Of a stretch of DNA of 20,503 nucleotides, positions 7,919 through 15,782 are shown in pieces. Position 1 is the stretch's first letter; every line of letters starts with the position of its first letter. The notes beneath the pieces are model-generated. The model had not been told where the DNA came from, ran no database searches, and was given only the letters and a program-made list of their open reading frames with translations. The translations under genes and the position numbers were made by a program. This DNA is from CALCZU01 sp964396165 (GTDB lineage: Bacteria > Bdellovibrionota > FAC87 > UBA2466). Where the stretch lies: the NCBI GenBank assembly GCA_964396165.1, contig CAYNEF010000055.1, forward strand, positions 1-20,503, given 5' to 3'.

Positions 7919-9304
7919 TTACGGATTTACAAATTTGGGAATCGTAAAAAGGAAGGTAGAACCTTTACCTGGTTGCGATATTGCCCAGATTTTTCCCTTG
8001 TGGCGTTCTATAATTTTCTTACAAATGGCGAGCCCCAGACCCGTGCCAGAAACGTGTTTGTTTTCACTGAGTCTTTTAAAGGGGCGAAAGATATCTTCTG
8101 CTTTAGTCATGTCAAAACCGATTCCGTTGTCTTTCACAGAGATTGTCCAGTTATTTGCTGTTTCTTCTGCGCTGATTTTTATATCGGGCATTTTTTCGCT
8201 CCGGTATTTAAGTGCATTAGCAATGAGATTTTGCAGGAGCGCGTACAGCGACTTTGGTTCCGCTACAAGTTTGGGAAGGGACTCAAATTCGACATGAGCA
8301 GAACAATCTTGAATGTCTTTTTGAAGGTTCTCTACTACTGATTTCACTACATTTTCCAGCGAAACCGGTTCTGTTTTGATCTCCATATTTTCTGCGGAAG
8401 AATAGGTCAGAAGATCATCCACCAAAGTTCTCATCCTCTTACTGGAATCCAAAATGGACTTCATAATTTCTTCGGTGTTAAGTTGTTGTTGCTGATGGAT
8501 GTCCGAATTGAGAAGCTGCAAATACATCGACATAGTCCTGAGCGGAGATTTTAAGTCGTGTGCAGCTATCGCGGCAAACTCATTCAGATTCGTGTTTACA
8601 TGCTGCAAGCCTTCCACTGTTTCTTTCAGCTCCTCAGCTGATTTTTTTGAGAGATCATAAAGGCTAGAAAGGCGCCGGTTGAGGAGGAACACAGTGATCA
8701 CCACCAAAAATAAAGCAAGAGACGTCGCGCTGAGAATGAGCCAAAACACGCGGTTGGAATTTACGGTAACTTCTTGTTTGGTAAGTTGTAGTTCCTGTTC
8801 CTTTTCGATACGTAGAGCTTCTATTTGTGCGCGCAACTTGTCACGCATGGGCTGAATTTTATTTAAGAAATAGGGTTCAATCTCTTTGGATTCGATATTG
8901 TTTTTCTTAAGTGCGATGGCATGTTCAATTTGCAATCGGTGCTTTGCGTAAGATTGCAATAGATTTGTCAGCGACGTGCGTTCCTTCTCTGAAGTGGCTG
9001 TATTTAATAGTGCTGAGATTTCGGATAACAATAAAGTTTCTGCATCTTGATAGCGTGTCAAAAATTCAGGCTCTTCTGAGAGCAGAAAACCACGGAAACT
9101 CGATTCTATGGCTTCGGAATCCGCTTTTAACGTAATGATACGTACAGTATCTTCGAGCTCATCTTGCAATACAAATTCATTTGCGTTCATCGAGTGGCGC
9201 ATCAGCACTAAAGCACCAATGCTAATAGCTAAGCTTGTGATCAATGCAATTACGAAAATTGTCTGAATTTTTCTACTAGAAGAAAGATGTGGAATGAATT
9301 CCAT
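7919..9304 (-). CDS. Orphan sensor histidine kinase with CHASE3-like sensor region
   Basis: A 461-residue membrane sensor kinase. A first membrane helix spans about 13-35. A roughly 150-residue periplasmic helical region resembles CHASE3 (SEAIESSFRGFLLSEEPEF). A second membrane helix spans about 187-209 and a short helical linker follows. The HisKA domain carries the phospho-acceptor His249 in AAHDLKSPLRTM. The HATPase_c domain has an N-box (NLIANALKY, about 359-367), a G1 box (DNGIGFD), an F box (FRPFKRL) and a G2 box (GTGLGLAIC). All catalytic motifs are intact. No response regulator is adjacent on either side, so its partner must be elsewhere; the signal is unknown. The HisKA sequence is of the phytochrome-like type. 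The start ATG at 9304 has a weak ribosome site. Confidence 0.92.
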   Translation of the reverse strand: MEFIPHLSSSRKIQTIFVIALITSLAISIGALVLMRHSMNANEFVLQDELEDTVRIITLKADSEAIESSFRGFLLSEEPEFLTRYQDAETLLLSEISALLNTATSEKERTSLTNLLQSYAKHRLQIEHAIALKKNNIESKEIEPYFLNKIQPMRDKLRAQIEALRIEKEQELQLTKQEVTVNSNRVFWLILSATSLALFLVVITVFLLNRRLSSLYDLSKKSAEELKETVEGLQHVNTNLNEFAAIAAHDLKSPLRTMSMYLQLLNSDIHQQQQLNTEEIMKSILDSSKRMRTLVDDLLTYSSAENMEIKTEPVSLENVVKSVVENLQKDIQDCSAHVEFESLPKLVAEPKSLYALLQNLIANALKYRSEKMPDIKISAEETANNWTISVKDNGIGFDMTKAEDIFRPFKRLSENKHVSGTGLGLAICKKIIERHKGKIWAISQPGKGSTFLFTIPKFVNP

Positions 9305-9388
9305 AATGCACTTTGCTTACAGAACTAACTTAGTATTTTAATGGGTGAGGGTCAATATATGCTCTATCCAGGCGTGCTGAACTATTCC

Positions 9389-10060
9389 TCAATTTTTGGG
9401 GTAATAGCTTTGTATCAGTGTACTTAAGTCGTTTGTGGCATCGTCTATCTGGTCATTGATGACTGTGTGATCGTATTCATTCTCGTGAGACAATTCCTCT
9501 TTTGCATTGGCTAGACGTTTTTGAATATTTGCCTCCGTCTCTGTGCCACGTGCGCGCAGGCGCTTTTCAATTGTGGCAAAATCGGGAGGCTTTACAAAAA
9601 TACCCACGCTTTCTGGATATTGTTTTCTCACATCTTGTGCACCTTGTACGTCGATGACTAGAACAACACCTGTACCTGCAGCTCTAAAAGAATCCACTTC
9701 GGACTTTAAAGTGCCATAGAAATTTCCATGTACTTCAGCGTGTTCGATAAATTCATTATTTTTAACTGCGTCTTCAAATTTTTGTTTGCTCCAAAAGTGG
9801 TAACTCTTTCCATCAGTTTCACCAGGCCGTGGGGCTCGTGTTGTTACGCCGATTGCGGAGCGCAGGGGAAAGGCTTTTTGGGTAAGCACTTTTTCCAGAA
9901 TAGTGGTTTTTCCGGCTCCACTGGCACCCGATAAAATAATAAGCGGAGGCAGTTTTGTAATTTTCTCAGAGAGAATTTTAAACGAGGTTTTGCAACTATC
10001 TGCAAATACAGGAGTCGCTATAGCCAAAAAAACTAATAATAATTTATGCGAAATACGCAT
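9389..10060 (-). CDS. gmk: Guanylate kinase with N-terminal signal peptide
   Basis: Guanylate kinase phosphorylates GMP to GDP with ATP. The core is complete: P-loop GASGAGKT (45-52), GMP-binding TTRAPRPGETDGKSYHF, HAEVHGNFYGT, DVQGAQDVRK, the lid arginines KRLRARGTETEANIQKRL, and the C-terminal NDQIDDATNDL. The family normally begins about ten residues before the P-loop. Here about 36 extra residues precede the core, opening with a textbook Sec signal peptide (MRISHKLLLVFLAIATPVFA, then DSCK). Between residue 13 and the P-loop the frame has no ATG, GTG or TTG codon (TTG occurs only at residue 12, inside the hydrophobic stretch), and GGGTGG stands seven bases before the ATG, so the extension appears translated. 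The product would be exported or membrane-anchored, which is unexpected for an ATP-dependent nucleotide kinase. Initiation at a non-standard codon such as the CTG at 9952 is the main alternative. The usual gmk neighbours (yicC-like, rpoZ) are absent. Confidence 0.88.
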   Translation of the reverse strand: MRISHKLLLVFLAIATPVFADSCKTSFKILSEKITKLPPLIILSGASGAGKTTILEKVLTQKAFPLRSAIGVTTRAPRPGETDGKSYHFWSKQKFEDAVKNNEFIEHAEVHGNFYGTLKSEVDSFRAAGTGVVLVIDVQGAQDVRKQYPESVGIFVKPPDFATIEKRLRARGTETEANIQKRLANAKEELSHENEYDHTVINDQIDDATNDLSTLIQSYYPKN

Positions 10061-10215
10061 CTAAAAACCACCCACTTCTTAGCAATTCAGGCACCAAAGG
10101 CTCTGTGCGGGTGGGAGCGGAATAGGGCGTAATTTTGTCTGCCTAGCGCATGTCAGTGCAAAAGTATTAGACAGGGCGAGATCTCGTTCTATCCAACTTC
10201 GAATAGTGCTGCTCT

Positions 10216-10279
10216 CCCAGCCGCGTTGGGTCGCTTATGAGGCTTCGACAAAACTCGTGGCCACTTGGCCTAACTTTTT
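10216..10279 (+). repeat. Left arm of a 64/65-bp inverted repeat
   Basis: Reads CCCAGCCGCGTTGGGTC at its outer end and GTGGCCACTTGGCCTAAC then TTTTT at its inner end. The reverse complement of 10406-10470 matches it along its length except for a few single-base changes and a central 8-9-base block that differs. The inner segment is itself partly palindromic (GGCCA-CT-TGGCC). Confidence 0.85.
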
Positions 10280-10405
10280 GTCACTGCTTCACCGATGAAT
10301 CATGCACATTTTGAAAATCGGATTTTGACCCAAAAAGAAAAAATATTTTTTAACCTCTGGAAGAAATGTTAAATAATTTTGCAGGGAAGTCGTATGTCTG
10401 CTGGT

Positions 10406-10470
10406 AAAAAGTTAGGCCAAGTGGCCACTGAATATACTCGAAGCCGCGTAAGTGACCCAACGCGGCTGGG
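10406..10470 (-). repeat. Right arm of the inverted repeat, containing a REP-like hairpin
   Basis: Inverted copy of 10216-10279, 126 bp away. Within this arm AGCCGCGT and ACGCGGCT form a perfect 8-bp GC-rich stem around a 10-base loop, the form of a repetitive extragenic palindrome. In the left arm the same stem has decayed to the outer four pairs. The pair could be two dispersed repeats in inverted orientation or the terminal repeats of a small non-autonomous element of 255 bp. No clear target-site duplication was seen. Confidence 0.8.
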
Positions 10471-10793
10471 ATCTCGGTCCATTAGAAATAACTGTCCAGT
10501 AAACTCTACAGCATCTTTTGCTTCTTGAATGCTGAAAGTACCTTCGAACATCTCGCGCGTGATGTGAAAATTAAAGAAAAAATACTTGACAGAAAAATAC
10601 CTCACTATTTTTTGACGACGATACATTCTAAATATCTTGTTTGAATTCGCAATAGACCACTCTAAATTCGGATTACACGCATTTTTATAATACATCAGTC
10701 GAGCCGCTCGTTCGTACTTACAAAATCGCGTCTAAACCTCGCCCAGACCCGTCGAAATACCCGTGGTACAAGATAAAAAAATGGAGGTTATTC

Positions 10794-11606
10794 ATGGAAC
10801 TAAAAGCAATATCTGATACTGAATTACTGAGCAGTCTTTCATCACTAGTAAAGACTGAGAAACAAACGACACTAAAAATATTGGAGTATTTAGGGGAGGT
10901 TGATTCTAGAAGACTCTGGCTACGCGAAGGGTATTCAAGTCTGTTTGATTTCTGCGTGCGTCACTTGAAATACTCCGAGGGAGAAACAGCAAGACGCATT
11001 CAGGGGTGCCGAACACTAGTAAAATTTGAAGAAGTTAAACCTGTACTAGCTAAGGATGAAATATCCTTAACAGCACTTTGCCTGCTTTCTCCTCATATGA
11101 CTGCATCAAATGTGATGCCGCTTTTGGATGCGGCGAAAAATCAAAGTACACGACAAGTTGAGAAAATCATTGAACAGCACTTTCCTGAATCTAAGCAAAG
11201 ACCTCGTATACTTTCCATAGAATTAGATGATGAACTGGAAGCGCTACTAGAAAAAGCAAAACTGGAACTGTCTGAGAAAATGCCGTCTGTGGTATTTAAG
11301 AGAACTCTAAAAGATTTTCTCAAAATAAAAAGCACTCGAAAAAGTTTTGTTCAAAAACACACGCGCTATGTTCCTCAATCGATTAAACGAGAAGTTAAAA
11401 TAGTGGATGGAAATCAATGTAGTTTTGTGGGTACAAACGGTATCCGTTGTAATCAAAGATACCATTTGCAGTTCGATCATATTCGCCCGTATGGCAAAGG
11501 GGGCAGTAGTTTAGATGTGGGTAATATTCGACTTCTTTGCAAATCGCATAATTTAATGCGGGCCAAGGAAGACTTTCCTGACCGCCGTATCTCGCGCGAG
11601 ATGTAA
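10794..11606 (+). CDS. HNH endonuclease with helical N-terminal domain
   Basis: A 270-residue protein. The helical N-terminal region (about 1-130) has the pattern EYLGEVDSRRLWLREGYSSL then FDFCVRHLKYSEGETARRI, seen in HNH proteins that I associate with Bdellovibrionota. The C-terminal HNH nuclease runs from about 195 to 255: Cys209 and Cys219, FDHIRPYGKGGSS with catalytic His229, Asn244 in VGNIRLLC, and Cys249/His252 in CKSHN as probable zinc ligands. A strong GGAGG lies seven bases before the ATG. By eye the gene is more AT-rich than leuS downstream. Its biological target is unknown: homing, mobile-element or defence roles are all possible, and no partner gene such as a methylase is adjacent. 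The inverted repeats upstream and the position next to a housekeeping operon suggest insertion. Confidence 0.85.
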   Translation: MELKAISDTELLSSLSSLVKTEKQTTLKILEYLGEVDSRRLWLREGYSSLFDFCVRHLKYSEGETARRIQGCRTLVKFEEVKPVLAKDEISLTALCLLSPHMTASNVMPLLDAAKNQSTRQVEKIIEQHFPESKQRPRILSIELDDELEALLEKAKLELSEKMPSVVFKRTLKDFLKIKSTRKSFVQKHTRYVPQSIKREVKIVDGNQCSFVGTNGIRCNQRYHLQFDHIRPYGKGGSSLDVGNIRLLCKSHNLMRAKEDFPDRRISREM

Positions 11607-11713
11607 AAAGTTGTTTAGGGAAGCCTTGGCCACTCAATCCCCGCAGTTTTTAGCGACAACACAATGCAGCATGCTTTCCAATTGGGGCCTTTTTCAGTAG
11701 ACTCCAGGCCCAA

Positions 11714-14194
11714 ATGATAAGTGAAAAGTACGAACCAAAACCGATAGAAACCAAATGGCAAAAACGCTGGGAAGCTGAAAAAACTTTCAAAGCCCACGAT
11801 GACAGCCCAAAGCCAAAATATTACTGCCTTTGCATGTTCCCCTATCCCAGTGGCGCTATCCACATGGGACACATGCGAAATTATTCCATCGGTGACATCA
11901 TCAGCCGCTACAAACGGATGAAAGGTTTCAACGTACTGCAACCCATCGGCTGGGACTCTTTTGGATTGCCAGCAGAAAATGCCGCTAACCAAAGAGGCGT
12001 ACACCCACGCGACTGGACTTTGCAAAATATTGAGCAAATGAAAGAGCAATTAAAGCTCATGGGAATTTCCTACGACTGGGACCGCGAAGTGGCCACGTGC
12101 CTCCCTGAGTATTTTAAATGGGAACAAGTGCTCTTTAGAAAATTTTATGAAACAGGCCTCGCCTATAAAAAAACGGCGACTGTCAATTGGTGCGCGACTT
12201 GTGAAACCGTTCTTGCCAATGAGCAGGTGCAAGAAGGCAAGTGCTGGCGTTGCGACAACCCAGTCACACCCAAGGAATTAGAACAGTGGTATTTAAAAAT
12301 CACAGACTACGCGGATGAACTTTTATCCGGACACAAACAGCTCGAAAAAACCTGGCCCGAGCGCGTGCTTGAAATGCAAAAGCACTGGATTGGGGAATCC
12401 CATGGCGCGAGAATCTTTTTTGCTGTCGATGGCTCTACGGACAAACTGGAAGTCTTTACGACTCGCCCTGATACGTTGTTCGGTGTGACGTTTGTGACGA
12501 TTGCTGCACTTCATCCGCTTGCGCAGAAACTCTGTACCGCAAAAGATACGCACGCAAAGTTAGAGGCAATGAAAAAAGTTGTGCAAGCGCGTGCGCGAGA
12601 AGAAGAAGCAAAAAAAGACGGTTTTTTCACTGGCAGTTACGCTATCCATCCTGTTACTGGAAACAAAGTTCCTATTTGGGTAGGGGATTTTGTCGTGATG
12701 GATTACGGCACAGGTGCCGTGATGGCGGTGCCGGCTCATGATGAACGGGATTTTGCCTTTGCGAAAACGTTTTCTCTTCCCATCAAACAAGTGATTGTGC
12801 CAAAGGGCGAGACTGCAAAGTTACTAGAAAACGCTTTTACTGAAACAGGTGTGCTTGTCGATAGCGCCGAATTTACTGGCCAAGACAGTGACAAGGCAAA
12901 ACAAGCTATCTCTGAATTTTTAGAGAAAAAAGGCGTTGGAACAAAAACAATTCAGTACCGTTTAAGAGACTGGGGCGTCAGCCGCCAACGTTACTGGGGA
13001 TCACCCATTCCCGTTGTTTATTGCGATGATTGCGGTGTGGTGCTCGTTCCTGAAAAAGATTTACCAGTGGAATTACCATACGACGTAAAGTTTTCCGGTA
13101 AACAAGGAAACCCGCTTGAGCAGCACCCGACGTTTAAACATACAAAATGTCCTACGTGCAATAAGCCTGCTCGTCGAGAAACAGATACGTTTGATACCTT
13201 TGTCGAGTCTTCCTGGTATTACGCTAGGTACACAAGTCCGAAATGCGATACTGGTCCTTTTGACAGAAAAGCTGCGGATAAGTGGTTGCCTGTAGATTTT
13301 TATATCGGCGGTGTAGAACATGCGTGCATGCATCTTCTTTACTCGCGTTTTTTCCACAAAGTTTTGCGCGATTGGGGATATTTAAAAGGGGACGAACCTT
13401 TTTCCCGTCTGCTTACACAAGGCATGGTCATCAAAGATGGCGCAAAGATGTCCAAATCGAAAGGCAATGTAGTCAGTCCGACAGCCATCATCGATACCTA
13501 CGGCGCAGATACGGCGCGCATGTTTAGCATGTTTGCCGCTCCTCCTGAAAAAGATCTCGACTGGAATGAAAAAGGGGTGGAAGGCTGTTACCGCTTTATC
13601 CACCGCGTATGGCGTTTGTATTTCCAATTCCAGGAAATTTTAAAGAAAAAACCGGAAGCAGAAACTTCGCTTCAGTTTGAAGATGCCTTAATGGTTATCC
13701 GTCGCAAAACGCACTGGATGATCAGCAAAATGACGGAAGACATTGAAACTGAAAAATTCAATACCGCTATTTCTGCAGCGATGGAACTGGTGAATGAGGT
13801 CTATGGCTTACTTGCTAAGAACGAGAAAGCGTATGCAACACCAGCCGGTCATTTCGCTATTCACGAAGCAATGAAAGCGCTTGTTGTTTGTCTGTCTCCC
13901 TATACGCCGCATCTTTCGGAAGAATTATGGGCAGAGATGGGGCATACCACTTTGGTATCCGTTGAACCTTGGCCCACATTTAGAAAAGATCTCTTAGTCG
14001 ACGAAAAGTTTACACTCGTTGTGCAAGTGAACGGAAAATTGCGAGACAAAATTGATCTGCCTAAAACGATGAAAAAAGAAGAGATCCAAAAACTCGTGAT
14101 GGATTTGCCGAAAATAAAAATTGCGACTGAAGGCAAAACATTAAAACAGTTTGTGTATGTCCCAGAGAGGCTTGCGAATGTCGTTGTGGTTTAA
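11714..14194 (+). CDS. leuS: Leucyl-tRNA synthetase
   Basis: An 826-residue class I aminoacyl-tRNA synthetase that charges tRNA-Leu in the cytoplasm. It carries the HIGH-type signature HMGH at 50-53 (in FPYPSGAIHMGHMRNYS), a zinc-knuckle region (CATCETVL and CWRCD), and the CP1 editing domain with TTRPDTLFGVTFV and MAVPAHDERDFAFA. It also has the catalytic stretch GGVEHACMHLLYSRFFHKVL and KMSKS at 578-582. The C-terminal anticodon-binding and tail domains are complete. The length is typical of bacterial LeuRS, with no frameshift. The ATG at 11714 has only a weak ribosome site. It is the first gene of the leuS-lptE-holA operon, the same order as in many proteobacteria. Confidence 0.98.
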   Translation: MISEKYEPKPIETKWQKRWEAEKTFKAHDDSPKPKYYCLCMFPYPSGAIHMGHMRNYSIGDIISRYKRMKGFNVLQPIGWDSFGLPAENAANQRGVHPRDWTLQNIEQMKEQLKLMGISYDWDREVATCLPEYFKWEQVLFRKFYETGLAYKKTATVNWCATCETVLANEQVQEGKCWRCDNPVTPKELEQWYLKITDYADELLSGHKQLEKTWPERVLEMQKHWIGESHGARIFFAVDGSTDKLEVFTTRPDTLFGVTFVTIAALHPLAQKLCTAKDTHAKLEAMKKVVQARAREEEAKKDGFFTGSYAIHPVTGNKVPIWVGDFVVMDYGTGAVMAVPAHDERDFAFAKTFSLPIKQVIVPKGETAKLLENAFTETGVLVDSAEFTGQDSDKAKQAISEFLEKKGVGTKTIQYRLRDWGVSRQRYWGSPIPVVYCDDCGVVLVPEKDLPVELPYDVKFSGKQGNPLEQHPTFKHTKCPTCNKPARRETDTFDTFVESSWYYARYTSPKCDTGPFDRKAADKWLPVDFYIGGVEHACMHLLYSRFFHKVLRDWGYLKGDEPFSRLLTQGMVIKDGAKMSKSKGNVVSPTAIIDTYGADTARMFSMFAAPPEKDLDWNEKGVEGCYRFIHRVWRLYFQFQEILKKKPEAETSLQFEDALMVIRRKTHWMISKMTEDIETEKFNTAISAAMELVNEVYGLLAKNEKAYATPAGHFAIHEAMKALVVCLSPYTPHLSEELWAEMGHTTLVSVEPWPTFRKDLLVDEKFTLVVQVNGKLRDKIDLPKTMKKEEIQKLVMDLPKIKIATEGKTLKQFVYVPERLANVVVV

Positions 14195-14786
14195 AAACAG
14201 TACAAAAGCACTCTTACTCGCTTTTGTTTTATTTTTCAGCGGCTGTGGGTATACCTTCAACCACAGGTTGTCTGATAAATTTAACCACCCCAAAGGTATT
14301 TACATTCCCATTTTTTACAACGCCTCGGACGAAGTGGGTGCCGAGATGGCGTTTACTAATGCTCTGATTCGAAAACTTTTAAGCCACGGAGAACACGTGG
14401 TTTATAACGAGAGCGAAAGCGGTCTTATTTTAAAGGGCACGATTCAACAAATTGTCAGCCGTCGAGAAAACGATCAGGCAATTCCTGCCATTAACGCAGA
14501 GAAAACAACTTATTCCTACAACCACATCCCGGATAAAATCGCAGTGAATGCTAGCATTCGCCTTTCTTTAGTAGAAACAGAGACCAAAAAAGAAATATGG
14601 AGTCAGGAGTATCCGGGATTTGAAAGAGTCAGTGCGCCGCTTTCACGCCTTGCAGACAAAGATTCGCCAAGCTCGTTCGGGCTGATTACGCAGTCTAAAA
14701 TTGAGTCGTCTTATTCCGATCTCGCCCGCCGTTTTGCATCGGCAGCCTATGATGGTATGGTCGAAATCTATTACGGAAAGAAGTAA
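14178..14786 (+). CDS. lptE: LPS-assembly lipoprotein LptE
   Basis: A 202-residue lipoprotein, predicted to plug the LptD outer-membrane barrel and help deliver lipopolysaccharide to the cell surface. The N-terminus is a lipoprotein signal: a charged start, a hydrophobic run ALLLAFVLFF, then the lipobox FSGC with Cys23 as the lipidated residue, followed by GYTFNHRLSDKF as in LptE/RlpB. The start at 14178 is preferred over the in-frame codon at 14151 because it gives a normal signal peptide and has AGAGG about 8 bp upstream. It overlaps leuS by 17 bp. The assignment rests on the lipobox, the GCGY motif and the conserved place between leuS and holA; overall sequence conservation in this family is low. 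Confidence 0.9.
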   Translation: MSLWFKNSTKALLLAFVLFFSGCGYTFNHRLSDKFNHPKGIYIPIFYNASDEVGAEMAFTNALIRKLLSHGEHVVYNESESGLILKGTIQQIVSRRENDQAIPAINAEKTTYSYNHIPDKIAVNASIRLSLVETETKKEIWSQEYPGFERVSAPLSRLADKDSPSSFGLITQSKIESSYSDLARRFASAAYDGMVEIYYGKK

Positions 14787-15782
14787 ATGGCGAAAAGTGC
14801 AGCACAGATTTTTAAGGATTTGGAAACAGGTAAACACAAGCCTGTGTACCTGATCATCGGTGAAGAAGAATTTCAGATTAATGAAATTCTCGAAAAATTC
14901 CGTGAAACTTTTCTTAAAGACGAAAATAGCCGCAACTTTTCTTTTGAGTCATGGGAAGGTGAATCGCTGAATGCGTCTGAGTTAATCGCTTCTCTTGAAA
15001 TGTTGCCAGGTCTTTTTGACGCCTCAGAGAGTACGCGTCTGGTTTTTTGCAGACGCCTGGAAAAAGCCTCTCCTACTTCTATGGATCTGATGGAGAATTA
15101 TTTTTCTAACCCCAATACCTCCACCTGTTTTGTCATGACAGCTGCTAAAGTGGATAAGCGCAAAGCCTGGGTTAAAGAAGCCATGAAAAATGGCGAAGTA
15201 GTCGAAGTGGCGGAACCTTATGACAGAGACTGGCCGAAGTGGCAGGGATATTTTGAGAAAAAAATTGGCAAACGCATTGATACAGCTGCGTGGGACAGAC
15301 TGGTGGAAAGCGGACAGAGAACCCTGTCTCTTGTCTGGAGCGAAGTCGAAAAAGCAGCCAACTATGTCGGCGTGAGCGATAAAATCACTGAAGCAGAGGC
15401 GAAAGAGCTCACCACCGGGATGGGAATGGGCGACGTATTTCAGTTTGCTGAAGATGTCGTCATGGGCAACAAACTAAAAGCGATGAAGCAGTTTGAAAGT
15501 CTTTTGCAATCCGGAGAAAACGAAATCAAGATTGTATCCATTCTGGTGCGTCAGTACCGCATGGTAGAGCAGTGTATATTCCTTACAAAAAGTGGAGTCA
15601 CCGATCCCAAAACCATTGCGGGTAAAATCGGGATGCATCCTTTTTTCGTTGGTAAAGTTATCAATCAGGCTAAAAAACATACGTTAAAAAGTGTAGCCAC
15701 TCACTTAGAAAAACTGTCAGATTTAGATTTTAGACTGAAGACCGGCAAAATTCCCAAAGGCACGCACTTCTTGTTTGTCTGA
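14787..15782 (+). CDS. holA: DNA polymerase III delta subunit
   Basis: A 331-residue clamp-loader subunit that opens the beta sliding clamp during replication. Diagnostic parts are the N-terminal KPVYLIIGEEEFQINEIL (about 18-35), SLEMLPGLFDASESTRLVF, and CFVMTAAKVDKRKAW. The C-terminal helical domain contains ILVRQYRMVEQC, GKIGMHPFFVGKVINQA and LEKLSDLDFRLKTGKIPKG. The ATG begins on the base after the lptE stop, so the two are translationally coupled. Its stop codon abuts the stop of the convergent metallopeptidase with no bases between, and no hairpin terminator is visible there. Confidence 0.95.
   Translation: MAKSAAQIFKDLETGKHKPVYLIIGEEEFQINEILEKFRETFLKDENSRNFSFESWEGESLNASELIASLEMLPGLFDASESTRLVFCRRLEKASPTSMDLMENYFSNPNTSTCFVMTAAKVDKRKAWVKEAMKNGEVVEVAEPYDRDWPKWQGYFEKKIGKRIDTAAWDRLVESGQRTLSLVWSEVEKAANYVGVSDKITEAEAKELTTGMGMGDVFQFAEDVVMGNKLKAMKQFESLLQSGENEIKIVSILVRQYRMVEQCIFLTKSGVTDPKTIAGKIGMHPFFVGKVINQAKKHTLKSVATHLEKLSDLDFRLKTGKIPKGTHFLFV

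Larger units (their letters stand above)
10061..10793. other. 733-bp stretch without a convincing gene, containing an inverted repeat
   Basis: Between the divergent guanylate kinase and HNH genes. It holds the inverted-repeat pair at 10216-10279 and 10406-10470, an AT-rich spacer between the arms, and further AT-rich DNA to about 10690. An open frame on the minus strand (10369-10695) crosses the right arm but resembles no family I know and lacks a convincing ribosome site. It may be decayed coding sequence. No tRNA or clear small-RNA structure was recognised. A TTGACA at 10586-10591 on the plus strand has no good -10 partner. Confidence 0.6.

Noticed and set aside
10061..10330. Possible tRNA or small RNA in the gene-poor stretch
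   Set aside because: No cloverleaf, T-loop consensus or promoter-terminator pair could be assembled by eye.
10369..10695. 108-codon open frame on the minus strand between gmk and the HNH gene
   Set aside because: It runs through the right inverted-repeat arm, matches no family I know, lacks a convincing ribosome site and has an odd composition. Kept only as possible decayed coding sequence.
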